64,000 bases of DNA from Loktanella sp. S4079 (GTDB lineage Bacteria > Pseudomonadota > Alphaproteobacteria > Rhodobacterales > Rhodobacteraceae): assembly GCF_000967725.1 (NCBI RefSeq), contig NZ_JXYE01000002.1, positions 682,001 through 746,000 on the forward strand, written 5' to 3'. Below the pieces are notes generated by a model, which worked only from the letters and a program-made list of their open reading frames with translations, was not told where the DNA came from and ran no database searches. The first letter of the stretch is position 1, and each line of letters begins with the position of its first letter. A program made the translations under genes and the position numbers. Below, in pieces: positions 8,352 to 17,761 of the stretch.

Positions 8352-9533
8352 TTACGAATTGAAGTGGTAGGCACGTTCACCATGCACGGTGATGTCGAGC
8401 CCTTGCTCTTCGCTTTCTTGATCAACGCGCAATGGCGTGATGGCCTTGCAGATGTAGATCAGGGCGATCGTGACGACAGTGGTAAAGATACCGACGATGG
8501 CAAGTGAACCCAGTTGTGCAGCCCATGATCCGGCGCCAAAGACTGCGATCATGATCGTACCAAAAATACCGCCAACACCGTGAACCGCAAAGACATCAAG
8601 TGTATCGTCGATCTTGAGCTTGTTGCGGATCAGGTTGACGGCCTCTTGGCAAAGCACACCAGCAACGGCACCGATGATCAATGCGGCAACAGGACCGACA
8701 AAGCCAGACGCAGGCGTGATCGACGCGAGGCCAGCAATTGTCCCCGTGACGATACCCACCAATGACGCGCGGCCAAATTTGATTCTTTCCCACAGTGCCC
8801 ATGTCAAAGAGGCAGTCGCAGCAGAGATATGGGTCACTGTCAGCGCCATCGCAGCGCCCCCATCAGCAGCCAGCTGTGAACCGCCATTAAAGCCAAACCA
8901 GCCGACCCACAGCATTGCCGCACCGATCATGACCATGCCGGGGTTGTGTGGTGGTTTTGATGTCTCACGACGTGAGCCCAAGAAAACAGCAAGGATCAGT
9001 GCGGCCAGGCCCGCAGTTTCGTGAACGACGATGCCGCCAGCAAAATCCCGAACGCCAGTATCACCAAAGATGCCACCATCGGACAAGAAGCCACCGCCCC
9101 AGATCCAATGCGTGACAGGTGCATAGCAAAGCAGCATCCACAGCGCTGAGAAAAGCAGCACAAAGCCAAAGCCGATGCGTTCAACATAAGCACCCACAAT
9201 CAGCGCAGGCGTAATGATGGCAAATGTCATTTGGAAGGCAAAAAACAGAACTTCGGGAAGTGTCCCGCTGAGCGTTTCAGCGTCAATGCCGGACAAGAAC
9301 ATCTTGTCCAATCCGCCCCAGAAAGCATTGCCAGAACCGCCAAATGCGATTGAATATCCTGCCGCAAACCAAAGAATACTCATCAAGCATGCGATCGCGT
9401 AGCAGTGCATAAAGACGCTCAATACGTTACGCGCACGCACGAGCCCCCCGTAAAACAATGCCAGTCCCGGTAATGTCATGAATAGTACAAGCGCCGTGGC
9501 CACGATGATCCACGCGGTATCCGCTCCGTTCAT
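8352..9533 (-). CDS. amtB: Ammonium transporter (Amt family)
   Basis: Inner-membrane channel for ammonium/ammonia with about 11 membrane spans. The twin pore histidines are present: His171 in 'VVHETAG' and His318 in 'FAVHGVGG'. The conserved recruitment-site Asp163 is in 'DFAGG'. The protein has 393 residues, slightly shorter than E. coli AmtB, and no cleavable signal peptide is obvious. The C-terminal tail after the last span (RVDQESEEQGLDI) is the region that binds PII proteins in the family. Unusually for the family, no glnK gene is adjacent. A strong ribosome site, 'ggaggggac', precedes the start. The 160-base AT-rich upstream region presumably carries nitrogen-regulated control, perhaps via the NtrBC pair 3 kb away. 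Confidence 0.97.
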   Translation of the reverse strand: MNGADTAWIIVATALVLFMTLPGLALFYGGLVRARNVLSVFMHCYAIACLMSILWFAAGYSIAFGGSGNAFWGGLDKMFLSGIDAETLSGTLPEVLFFAFQMTFAIITPALIVGAYVERIGFGFVLLFSALWMLLCYAPVTHWIWGGGFLSDGGIFGDTGVRDFAGGIVVHETAGLAALILAVFLGSRRETSKPPHNPGMVMIGAAMLWVGWFGFNGGSQLAADGGAAMALTVTHISAATASLTWALWERIKFGRASLVGIVTGTIAGLASITPASGFVGPVAALIIGAVAGVLCQEAVNLIRNKLKIDDTLDVFAVHGVGGIFGTIMIAVFGAGSWAAQLGSLAIVGIFTTVVTIALIYICKAITPLRVDQESEEQGLDITVHGERAYHFNS

Positions 9534-9693
9534 TTTGTCCCCTCCGTTTAGGTTTTCCCGTTGGAGCGGCGTTAATGCGGATTCGCGATGATGATAAAAG
9601 TAGCGATGCGCATAAATTAGAGCCTATGTTTTAATCAGTGTGCGGAGTGATCGCAAAATGAGCGACGATTGGGTTTATTGATTAAAAAATAAG

Positions 9694-10158
9694 CTACACT
9701 GAATCGGTGGCGCTGAGTAGTAGGTCGAGCGCGTACTCACGTGCTTTGAGCCTGACTTGTTCACGGCCTAGCGCTCCAAACTCTACCGTTTGGGTCGTGA
9801 CATTGTTGGCCGTCGCCACCCCAAAGCACACCCGACCTTCAGGTTTGAATTCGGACCCACCCGGTCCTGCTATTCCAGTGATCGATACACTGAGTGTCGC
9901 GCGCGAGTGCTGGATGGCACCGCGCGCCATTTGTGCTGCGACCTCTTCTGAAACTGCGCCATAGGCGTCGAGTGTTGCTTGTTCCACGCCCAGCATTTCG
10001 GCCTTGGCGGCGTTGGAATAGGTGACGAAACCACGGTCAAACATGGCAGAGCTGCCCGGTGTGTCGGTGATCGCTGCAGCGACCAGACCACCCGTGCAGC
10101 TCTCTGCGGTCGTGATAACGACCTCTTTGGCGCGTGCGATTTCGACGAGTTGTTTCAC
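9694..10158 (-). CDS. pncC: CinA-family nicotinamide-nucleotide amidohydrolase (PncC-like)
   Basis: A 154-residue stand-alone CinA C-terminal domain, the NMN deamidase that recycles nicotinamide mononucleotide to nicotinate mononucleotide in NAD metabolism. Family signatures are 'TTAESCTGGL' near the N-terminus and 'SITGIAGPGG' followed by 'KPEGRVCFGVA'. It starts with GTG, four bases overlapping the end of pgpA (GTGA), which fixes the start and shows translational coupling in a pncC-pgpA-ispDF operon. The N-terminal CinA (COG1058) domain is absent, which is the norm in this group. Confidence 0.93.
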   Translation of the reverse strand: MKQLVEIARAKEVVITTAESCTGGLVAAAITDTPGSSAMFDRGFVTYSNAAKAEMLGVEQATLDAYGAVSEEVAAQMARGAIQHSRATLSVSITGIAGPGGSEFKPEGRVCFGVATANNVTTQTVEFGALGREQVRLKAREYALDLLLSATDSV

Positions 10159-10643
10159 ATCAATAACCCATGTGAAAGTCCGGCCAAAGCCACGACAACG
10201 ACGGCCGCAAATATCCCGGCGATAACATCGTCTAGCATGACACCTGTTGGGTCGTTGCGCCTATCTGCCCAGCCAATCGGGCCCCATTTGGTGATGTCAA
10301 ACAGGCGAAACAGGATAAACGCCGCAATCCAGCCGGGCCAAAGTGCGGTGATATTCGCGGACATCATGTAGGCGCCGTAGGCCACAGGCAACAGAGCGAT
10401 CCACTGGCCGCAGACTTCGTCGATGACGATCTCGGACGGGTCATGGTTCTCTTTGCCAGCGGTTTCGACCCTAGTTGCCCATACGCCAGCGAAATACGAA
10501 ATCACGCAGCCTGCTAGCAGCCCCCAGGGGCCAAGGAGCGTGTAAATCAGCCATGCGGCGGGCAGCGCGGCGAGCGAACCCCATGTGCCGGGGGCAGGGC
10601 GCAAGTGCCCTACGTAAAAGAATGTCGCGATAAGATGTGTCAT
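10155..10643 (-). CDS. pgpA: Phosphatidylglycerophosphatase A
   Basis: Membrane phosphatase that removes phosphate from phosphatidylglycerophosphate to give phosphatidylglycerol. Typical motifs are 'APGTWGSLAALP' at the N-terminus, 'EIVIDEVCGQW' in the middle, and 'FDITKWGPI' with 'GVMLDDVIAG' towards the end. The Asp/Glu residues of the latter motifs are the metal-binding set in the family. About four membrane spans fit the 162 residues. It overlaps ispDF upstream and pncC downstream by four bases each, so the three are one transcriptional and translational unit. Confidence 0.95.
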   Translation of the reverse strand: MTHLIATFFYVGHLRPAPGTWGSLAALPAAWLIYTLLGPWGLLAGCVISYFAGVWATRVETAGKENHDPSEIVIDEVCGQWIALLPVAYGAYMMSANITALWPGWIAAFILFRLFDITKWGPIGWADRRNDPTGVMLDDVIAGIFAAVVVVALAGLSHGLLM

Positions 10644-11770
10644 GATTTCACCAAAGTAGCAGTTGCAAGCGCGGCAATCCCTTCGCCGCGTCCCGTAAAC
10701 CCAAGCCGCTCGGATGTCGTTGCCTTAACGCTGATCCGATCAGTGGGCAGATTCATAATCCGCGAAAGCGCTGCTTTCATGGCCTCTTGGTGGGGGCCGA
10801 CCTTGGGGAATTCGCAAACCAGGGTGCAATCGACGTTGCTAATCTTGTAGCCGCTCTGCGTCGCCAGGTTTGCAGCGTGCGTTAGAAAGATGTGGCTCTC
10901 CGCGCCTTTCCACTGCGGGTCAGATGGCGGGAAGTGCTGGCCAATGTCGCCTTGGCCCAGCGCACCATAGATGGCGTCAGTGATCGCATGCATGCCAACA
11001 TCCGCGTCAGAGTGCCCTTGGAGTGCTCGGTCAAACGGCAATTTAACCCCGCAGAGCCACACATGATCGCCGGGTCCAAAGCGGTGCACGTCGTAGCCAT
11101 TACCGCATCTGATATCCATTTTGCCTCGTTGTAGTTGTTCGGCGCGGGCGAAATCGCCGGGCGTCGTGATTTTGATATTGTTCTCGTCGCCAGCCACAAT
11201 GGCAACTTCGATTCCGGCCGCCTGTGCGACCGACACATCATCTGTGGCCTGAATTGTGCTGTTCTGGTGGGCTTTTAGCAATGGTTCTCGCGCAAAGCCC
11301 TGCGGTGTTTGAGCGCGGTAGATGTCTGTGCGGTCCTGAACACCTTCGACAGTATCATTTTGACCGCGCCACAACGTGTCAGTGACCGCGACTGCGGGTG
11401 CTGCACCATCGTGATCAATTAGGGCAGTCAACACACGGTCGATGACCTCTGATGTAATCAATGGGCGCGCCGCATCATGTATCAGCACGTGCGTTGCATC
11501 TTTGACGGCGTTGAGGCCGGCGAGAACAGAGTCTTGTCGTGTGTCACCGCCGGCGACAATCATTGCTTTGGGGGTATCAGCCCATAGATCGGAGTCGATA
11601 TCGTCCGGGTGTAGAACCAAAATGAGCGCGTCAATTTTAGGATGACGCGCAAAGGGTTCCATCGCATGCGCCGCAATCGTTTTGCCGCAAAGCAGTTGCC
11701 ATTGCTTTGGGCGCTCTCCGCCTGCGCGGGTGCCACGCCCTGCGGCGACGAATATTGCGGCTGTTTTCAT
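10640..11770 (-). CDS. ispDF: Bifunctional MEP cytidylyltransferase / MECDP synthase
   Basis: A fusion of two non-consecutive steps of the methylerythritol phosphate isoprenoid pathway. The IspD half (residues about 1-220) has the CTP-binding 'AAGRGTRAGGERPKQW' and 'IHDAARPL'. The IspF half (about 220-376) begins at 'RCGNGYDVHRF' and carries the metal-binding Asp/His of 'GYDVHRF' and 'GHSDADVGMHAITDA'. The fusion is typical of many alphaproteobacteria. Start 11770 has 'aaagga' upstream; the longer frame to 11821 has no homology. It is divergent from dusB and first in an operon with pgpA and pncC. Confidence 0.97.
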   Translation of the reverse strand: MKTAAIFVAAGRGTRAGGERPKQWQLLCGKTIAAHAMEPFARHPKIDALILVLHPDDIDSDLWADTPKAMIVAGGDTRQDSVLAGLNAVKDATHVLIHDAARPLITSEVIDRVLTALIDHDGAAPAVAVTDTLWRGQNDTVEGVQDRTDIYRAQTPQGFAREPLLKAHQNSTIQATDDVSVAQAAGIEVAIVAGDENNIKITTPGDFARAEQLQRGKMDIRCGNGYDVHRFGPGDHVWLCGVKLPFDRALQGHSDADVGMHAITDAIYGALGQGDIGQHFPPSDPQWKGAESHIFLTHAANLATQSGYKISNVDCTLVCEFPKVGPHQEAMKAALSRIMNLPTDRISVKATTSERLGFTGRGEGIAALATATLVKS

Positions 11771-11952
11771 ATCGCTATGTCCTTTGGCGCAAGGTTTACG
11801 GTGCGGGAAGCCTAAGTGCAATTCGACAGTTTCTGCAGCGTTTTGCTTAATAATTAATCATATGCCATTTTATTTCGTGATATGCAGGCGTGGTTCGTTG
11901 TGAAAACAGGCATTTCGCCTTAGTTGATGCACAACGCACACCCATTAAGCGA

Positions 11953-12954
11953 ATGACTGTTCCTTTGGCAAAAAACGAATCTATCACGCTCAACGACGTG
12001 GCCTTGCAGCCGCCCGTTGCCCTTGCGCCGTTGGCGGGCATCACGGATCTACCCTTTCGACAGCTGGTCGCGTCATTTGGTGCGGGCTGGGTTGTCAGTG
12101 AAATGGTTGCGAGCCAAGAGATGGTCCAGGCCAAGCCCGGCGTACGCGAGCGGGCAGAGCTTGGATATGATCAAGAGGGCACAGCCGTCCAGATCGCTGG
12201 GCGCGACGCCTACTGGATGGCCGAGGCTGCGCGCATGATCCAAGACAACGGTGCCGCCATCATTGACATCAATATGGGCTGCCCAGCGAAGAAGGTGACG
12301 AATGGCTATTCCGGCTCTGCGCTATTGCGGACGCCAGATCACGCCTTGTCTCTGATCGAGGCAGTCGTAAACGCAGTCGATATCCCTGTAACGCTGAAAA
12401 CGCGTCTTGGTTGGGATGATCAAAGCATGAACGCAGCAGACGTGGCGAAGAGGGCTGAAGATGCAGGGATCCAACTGGTTACGATCCATGGTCGGACACG
12501 ATGCCAGTTCTACAAAGGCTCGGCGGATTGGGCAGCTATTCGGAACATCAAGGATGCGGTGACAATTCCCGTGATCGCGAATGGCGATATTGTTGATGCA
12601 GCGACCGCCCAGCGGGCACTTGACCAGTCTGGTGCTGATGGCGTGATGATCGGGCGTGGCGCGCAGGGGCGTCCATGGATATTGGCGCAGGTCGCAACGG
12701 CGCTACATGGCGCCGAGGCTGTGCAAATTCCGGCCGAAAAAGACCTCATTGAAATGGTGAGCCAGCACTACGAAGCAATGCTGTCGTTTTACGGTGCCGA
12801 ACTCGGGCGCAAAGTTTCACGTAAACATTTGGGTTGGTACATGGACGACGCCCAAACGTCGCCGAGCCTTCGTAAATCAATCTTAACCCATGCTAATCCG
12901 CGTGACGTGTTGCGCGATCTTCCTGACGCATTGAGCCAAAAGGTGCCCGCATGA
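11953..12954 (+). CDS. dusB: tRNA-dihydrouridine synthase (DusB/NifR3)
   Basis: FMN enzyme that reduces specific uridines of tRNA to dihydrouridine. Motifs are '[13 protein letters not shown]' (FMN site), '[10 protein letters not shown]' with the catalytic cysteine, 'VTIHGRTR', and '[13 protein letters not shown]'. The gene heads the classic alphaproteobacterial nitrogen-regulation operon and was originally named nifR3 for this position. I use the ATG at 11953. The frame is also open from a GTG at 11890, but the extra residues look non-homologous. The stop overlaps the ntrB start by four bases (ATGA). Confidence 0.94.
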   Translation: MTVPLAKNESITLNDVALQPPVALAPLAGITDLPFRQLVASFGAGWVVSEMVASQEMVQAKPGVRERAELGYDQEGTAVQIAGRDAYWMAEAARMIQDNGAAIIDINMGCPAKKVTNGYSGSALLRTPDHALSLIEAVVNAVDIPVTLKTRLGWDDQSMNAADVAKRAEDAGIQLVTIHGRTRCQFYKGSADWAAIRNIKDAVTIPVIANGDIVDAATAQRALDQSGADGVMIGRGAQGRPWILAQVATALHGAEAVQIPAEKDLIEMVSQHYEAMLSFYGAELGRKVSRKHLGWYMDDAQTSPSLRKSILTHANPRDVLRDLPDALSQKVPA

Positions 12955-14027
12955 TCTTGGATACTGCGCTTTGGTCTTCGCTGCCTGTTCCTGCTTTGAT
13001 GCTGGATGCAGACGATTTGATCATTTCAAGCAACCCAGCCGCTGAGAGCTTCCTTAACATGTCGACCAAAGCACTGACGGGTCAGCGCATGTGGGACAAG
13101 GTGATGATTGACGCACCACTCGAAGAGCCGTTTGACCGTGCGCGAAAAAACCGATCTTCGCTCTTTGTGAATGACGTCAATGTCGGTAGCGGTGAACGTG
13201 CGCCGTTGATCTGTAACGTCCAATTTGCGCCCCTGCAGGGCAGTGATGAGGTGATGATCGTCATGATTAGCCCGCGCGAAATTGCCGGGCGGGTCAATCA
13301 ACATCACTCCTCGGAAAAGGCCGCTAAATCTGCGATTGGGATGGCAGAAATGCTTGCCCATGAGATCAAGAACCCGTTGGCAGGGATTACAGGGGCGGCA
13401 CAATTGCTGTCGATGGGACTAAGCACTGAAGATCAGGAAATGACCGATCTTATTGTCGAAGAAAGCCGACGGATCGTAAAGCTGCTTGAACAGGTTGAGC
13501 AGTTTGGCAATCTGCGTCCACCGCTTTTGAAGCCGGTCAATATCCACGATATCCTCGACCGTGCACGCCAGTCCGCATCGGTTGGATTTGGCGCGCATAT
13601 GCTCTTTATCGAAGACTACGATCCTTCGCTGCCACAAACGATGGCGGATGGTGATCAATTGCTTCAGGTCTTCTTGAATCTGATCAAGAATGCATCAGAA
13701 GCGAGCCGGGACGGCGGCGCGATCAGGCTGCATACATTCTACGATACCTCGCTGCGCGTGCGCCGTTCAGATGGCACACAGGCGCGCCTTCCGCTTCAGA
13801 TTGAGATCATAGATAACGGTCCCGGCCTTCCGGCAGAGATCGCTGACGATATTTTTGAACCATTTGTGTCGGGCAAGGAAAATGGAACCGGATTGGGTTT
13901 GGCGCTGGTGTCCAAACTCATCAGCGATGTTGGGGGCTGGATCACTGTCGACAGCGTTCCCGGCCGCACCGTGTTTCGGATTTCATTACCGCTGGCACCC
14001 AAAGAGACTGAACTAGGAGAAAGCTAA
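12951..14027 (+). CDS. ntrB: Nitrogen regulation sensor kinase NtrB
   Basis: Cytoplasmic histidine kinase/phosphatase that reports nitrogen status, sensed through PII, to NtrC. It has an N-terminal PAS domain (about residues 10-110), then a HisKA domain with phospho-acceptor His137 in 'LAHEIKNPL'. The C-terminal ATPase domain has the N box '[11 protein letters not shown]', the G1 box 'IIDNGPGLP' and the G2 box 'GTGLGLALV'. The 358 residues match the family. No membrane segment is present. It overlaps dusB and ntrC at both ends. Confidence 0.97.
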   Translation: MILDTALWSSLPVPALMLDADDLIISSNPAAESFLNMSTKALTGQRMWDKVMIDAPLEEPFDRARKNRSSLFVNDVNVGSGERAPLICNVQFAPLQGSDEVMIVMISPREIAGRVNQHHSSEKAAKSAIGMAEMLAHEIKNPLAGITGAAQLLSMGLSTEDQEMTDLIVEESRRIVKLLEQVEQFGNLRPPLLKPVNIHDILDRARQSASVGFGAHMLFIEDYDPSLPQTMADGDQLLQVFLNLIKNASEASRDGGAIRLHTFYDTSLRVRRSDGTQARLPLQIEIIDNGPGLPAEIADDIFEPFVSGKENGTGLGLALVSKLISDVGGWITVDSVPGRTVFRISLPLAPKETELGES

Positions 14028-15400
14028 TGGACGGCACCATTCTTGTCGCAGATGATGACCGGACAATCCGGACGGTACTGACGCAGGCCCTGACACGGGC
14101 AGGGTGCAAAGTACACGCGACCTCTTCGCTTGTGACGTTGATGCGCTGGGTCGACGAAGGCAAGGGCGACCTTGTTATTTCCGACGTTGTCATGCCAGAC
14201 GGAAACGGGCTCGATCAATTGCCGAAAATTGCCGCATCGCGGCCGGGTCTGCCTGTGATCGTCATATCGGCGCAAAATACAATCATGACAGCCATCCAAG
14301 CGGCCGAGGCGGATGCATATGACTATCTGCCCAAACCCTTTGATTTGCCTGATCTGATGAAACGGGCGGCACGTGCGCTTGAGGTTAAGCGCCGCGCGCC
14401 CAACACCCGGACAGCGGATGTCTCAACCACCGAGCAGGCCGGTGATTTGCCATTGGTTGGGCGCACCCCCGTCATGCAAGCGCTCTATCGGCTGGTTGCT
14501 CGCGTCATGAATACACAGCTGCCCGTTTTGATCACGGGCGAAAGCGGGACAGGGAAGTCGCTGATTGCCCGCGCGGTGCATGATTTCTCGGATCGGCGTA
14601 GCCTGCCGTTTGTTGTGGTTTCCGCTGCGGACCTAGAGGGTATGGACGGTCCTTCGACCGTGCTGAGCCGTGCTAAGGGCGGTTCTATTCTCTTTGACGA
14701 GGTAAGTGATCTATCTGACGATGCGCAGGGGCGTATCGTAAGGATGTTGGATGCCTTGGGCGATAATGCGCCGCGTATCATGGCAACATCGCAATCCGAT
14801 CTGATGGCCCGCATGGAAGAAGGCAAATTCCGCGAGGACCTGTTTTACCGTCTAGGTGGCGTTACCGTTGATGTGCCATCCTTGCGCGAACGGGTTGATG
14901 ATATTCCGTTGCTTGCCGAACATTTCCTTGCGCGGTCAGAACGTGATGGGGCGCCAGTCCGTCGGTTTGGTGAATCGGCCCTAGAATTGATCCGGGCCTA
15001 TAGCTGGCCGGGGAATGTGCGTCAGTTGGAAAATGCCGTGCGCCGTTTGGTATTTACCGCAGCCGAAGAAGAAATCAGCCGTGCAGAAGTTGAGATGGTC
15101 TTGGGCAACCAACCCGCCATTGAGCCGCTGCGGTCTGGTGGAGAAGGAGAGAAGCTCTCTGCGAGTGTTGGCAAGCACCTGCGCCGCTATTTTGATCTGC
15201 ACGGAGGCGTGTTGCCACCGCCGGGTTTGTACAACCGTATCCTCAAAGAGGTCGAAGGCCCACTGATTGAGATTGCGCTTGATGCGACAGGTGGAAATCA
15301 GGCGAAATGCGCCGATCTTCTTGGGATCAATCGCAATACTTTGCGCAAGAAGATCACTGACCTCGATATCCGCGTGACACGCCGCCGCAAATTGATGTAA
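14027..15400 (+). CDS. ntrC: Nitrogen response regulator NtrC lacking the sigma-54 loop
   Basis: Response regulator that activates nitrogen genes. The receiver domain has phospho-Asp53 ('ISDVVMPD'). The AAA+ domain has Walker A 'GESGTGKS' (171-178) and Walker B 'ILFDEV' (221-226). A Fis-type helix-turn-helix near the C-terminus ends with '[12 protein letters not shown]'. Between residues 200 and 221 the sequence runs directly from '[12 protein letters not shown]' to 'LSRAKGGS', so the GAFTGA loop used to contact sigma-54 is absent. NtrC of Rhodobacter capsulatus is known to lack this loop and to work with the housekeeping RNA polymerase, so the same is inferred here. The start overlaps the ntrB stop by one base. 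Confidence 0.97.
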   Translation: MDGTILVADDDRTIRTVLTQALTRAGCKVHATSSLVTLMRWVDEGKGDLVISDVVMPDGNGLDQLPKIAASRPGLPVIVISAQNTIMTAIQAAEADAYDYLPKPFDLPDLMKRAARALEVKRRAPNTRTADVSTTEQAGDLPLVGRTPVMQALYRLVARVMNTQLPVLITGESGTGKSLIARAVHDFSDRRSLPFVVVSAADLEGMDGPSTVLSRAKGGSILFDEVSDLSDDAQGRIVRMLDALGDNAPRIMATSQSDLMARMEEGKFREDLFYRLGGVTVDVPSLRERVDDIPLLAEHFLARSERDGAPVRRFGESALELIRAYSWPGNVRQLENAVRRLVFTAAEEEISRAEVEMVLGNQPAIEPLRSGGEGEKLSASVGKHLRRYFDLHGGVLPPPGLYNRILKEVEGPLIEIALDATGGNQAKCADLLGINRNTLRKKITDLDIRVTRRRKLM

Positions 15401-15503
15401 AACCGCAACAGGACCGTGGCGCAACTACGTCATATGGCATGGGCGCGCCCACGGGACCGGCGGTAATGTGGGAAAACCCACCTAAATAAAAAGAGACTGA
15501 GGC

Positions 15504-17753
15504 GTGCGGCGTACCTTTGGGGCCTCATATTTGATGCGTTTTGGTCGCTGGCAACGTCAGCGGCACGTACAGAGCTTTGTGACGGCGGTGCTTGTCATCG
15601 CGGGCCCGGTTCTTGCTGCGGTGACGTATTGGGCAGTTAGTCCCTTGGGCGAGGAGTCTTATTCTCCTCCGCTGCGCGTAATATTGCTGATTGATTTGGT
15701 CTACGTCTTGATCGTGATGGCCGTGGTCACACGACAGGTTGCGCGTATTGTGGCGGCACGCCGGGCGAAATCTGCGGGATCGCGTCTTCATCTGCGGTTG
15801 ACCGGTGTATTTGCGCTGTCTGCCTTGGTGCCCACCGTTTTGGTGGCTGTGTTTTCCGTCTTGCTCATCTCGGTGGCATTGGACGGACTGTTTTCCGAAC
15901 CCGTTGGCAATGTCTTGCGGACATCACTGACGACGGCGCAAGCCTATGAACAGGAACATAGACAAGAACTGTCACGCGATGCGCGCGGGTTGGCGGGTTA
16001 CCTGAACCGTGAACGACAAGCGAACCTCTTTATGGATGACGGCGAGGTGCGGCTCGCTTTGGTCGAGGTCCAACCGCAAATTGATCGGTCCTTATCTGAG
16101 GCGTTTGTGATTGATGGCGGCGGTGAAATTGCGGCGCGTGGTTCGAAGTCCTATGATTTTGACTACGAACGCCCGAGCGCGGCTGATTTTGCTAAAGCGG
16201 ATGCGAATGGCCTCGCGATTATCGAAGACGTCGACAACAACGAATTTCGTGCGCTTATTCCGCTAACCGCATTTGTGAATAGGTACCTCTACGTTACGCG
16301 AAATGTGGATGGTAACGTATTGTCATTGCTTACAGATACGACGCAAACAGTTGAGCAATACCAACAGCTCGCCACGGAACGCGGAAAGATGCTGTTCCAG
16401 TTTGGTCTGCTTTATCTTGGATTTGCGGCCATTCTGATTTTGGCAGCGATCTGGGCGGCTCTTTGGTTCGCAGAGGGGCTTTCGCGGCCAATTGGTCGCC
16501 TGGTTTCAGCGTCGCAACGCGTGGGCGGTGGCGACCTTGATGTGCGCGTGATCGAAGACGATGGCGACGATGAAATCTCGCAGTTAGGCCACTATTTCAA
16601 CCAAATGACGGGCCAGCTTAAGGGACAGCGCGATGAGCTGCTGGAGACCAACCGTCTAACGGAACAACGGCGGCGGCTGTTTGATTCAGTGCTAAGCTCG
16701 GTCACTTCGGGCGTGGTCGGGCTTGATGCAGATGGTCGGGTCAATCTGGTGAACCCTTCAGCGCAGCGGTTGCTGTCCGTGACATCGGACAGTGGGCCGA
16801 CAGCATTGCCCGTTGCGATCCCTGAATTTGGCGATCTCTTTGAGCAAATGATCGCGGCCGGTGCAGATAACGTTCAAGATCAAGTCAACCTGGTCCGTAA
16901 AGGTCAGCAAGAAAGCCTGCTGGTGCGTATGTCCCCGCGTCGAAATGCCGATGGCGCGCTCGAGGGCTATGTTGTGGCATTTGATGACGTGACCGACCTC
17001 GTGAGCGCTCAGCGTATGGCGGCATGGGGCGATGTGGCACGCCGGATCGCGCACGAAATCAAAAACCCACTCACGCCGATCCAGCTATCGGCTGAACGGA
17101 TCAAGCGTAAATTCGCAAGGCTCTTGGGCGAAGAGGCGGAAAATCTGGAGCAGATGACAGACGTCATCGTCCGGCAGACAAATGACCTGCGCCGTATTGT
17201 CGATGATTTTTCAAAATTTGCGCGTATGCCCGAACCTGAAATGGCGGTGGTCGATCTGACAAAACTCGTGGCAGATGTGGTGGCACTCCAAACGGCGGGG
17301 CAACCTGATGTCTTGGTCTCTGCAACATTGCCCGATGTTTCAGTACTGGCGGATATCGATGGAACGATGATCAGCCAAGCATTGATGAACTTGGTCAAAA
17401 ATGCTGCAGAAGCAACTGAAACATATAAAGAAAAGCACAATGCAGCAGGATATCAGGCGCAAGTTCGAGTGACGATGGAGCAGGCCGATGGCCACGCGCA
17501 AATCACCGTTTCTGACAATGGGATTGGCCTGCCAGAGGACCGGGCGCGGCTGTTTGAACCCTATGTGACGACACGTGACAAGGGGACTGGGCTTGGCCTG
17601 CCGATTGTCAAAAAGATCATCGAAGAACATAACGGTTCGCTTACACTTGCGGATGCCGAAATCTTTGAGGGGCAGGACCACGCGGGGGCCTGCGCGATCA
17701 TACAACTACCATTGATGGCTGCTGATACGCAGACAATAAAAATACCAGCATGA
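15504..17753 (+). CDS. ntrY: Membrane sensor kinase NtrY
   Basis: A large sensor kinase partner of NtrX, linked to nitrogen, redox and envelope control in alphaproteobacteria. Of 749 residues, the first ~310 hold about four membrane segments flanking a periplasmic part. They are followed by HAMP ('LSRPIGRLVSASQRVGGGDL'), PAS, HisKA with '[16 protein letters not shown]', and an ATPase domain ('NLVKNAAEA', 'GTGLGLPIV'). The start is uncertain: GTG at 15504 follows the purine-rich 'aagagactgag', while the ATG at 15534 lacks a good ribosome site. A ~100-base gap after ntrC may hold a separate promoter. The stop overlaps the first in-frame ATG of ntrX. Confidence 0.95.
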   Translation: MRRTFGASYLMRFGRWQRQRHVQSFVTAVLVIAGPVLAAVTYWAVSPLGEESYSPPLRVILLIDLVYVLIVMAVVTRQVARIVAARRAKSAGSRLHLRLTGVFALSALVPTVLVAVFSVLLISVALDGLFSEPVGNVLRTSLTTAQAYEQEHRQELSRDARGLAGYLNRERQANLFMDDGEVRLALVEVQPQIDRSLSEAFVIDGGGEIAARGSKSYDFDYERPSAADFAKADANGLAIIEDVDNNEFRALIPLTAFVNRYLYVTRNVDGNVLSLLTDTTQTVEQYQQLATERGKMLFQFGLLYLGFAAILILAAIWAALWFAEGLSRPIGRLVSASQRVGGGDLDVRVIEDDGDDEISQLGHYFNQMTGQLKGQRDELLETNRLTEQRRRLFDSVLSSVTSGVVGLDADGRVNLVNPSAQRLLSVTSDSGPTALPVAIPEFGDLFEQMIAAGADNVQDQVNLVRKGQQESLLVRMSPRRNADGALEGYVVAFDDVTDLVSAQRMAAWGDVARRIAHEIKNPLTPIQLSAERIKRKFARLLGEEAENLEQMTDVIVRQTNDLRRIVDDFSKFARMPEPEMAVVDLTKLVADVVALQTAGQPDVLVSATLPDVSVLADIDGTMISQALMNLVKNAAEATETYKEKHNAAGYQAQVRVTMEQADGHAQITVSDNGIGLPEDRARLFEPYVTTRDKGTGLGLPIVKKIIEEHNGSLTLADAEIFEGQDHAGACAIIQLPLMAADTQTIKIPA

Positions 17754-17761
17754 GGACGATG

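Noticed and set aside
9534..9693. Sigma-54 promoter upstream of amtB
   Set aside because: No GG-N10-GC element of the TGGCAC...TTGC type is visible on the minus strand in this gap. The NtrC here also lacks the sigma-54 loop.
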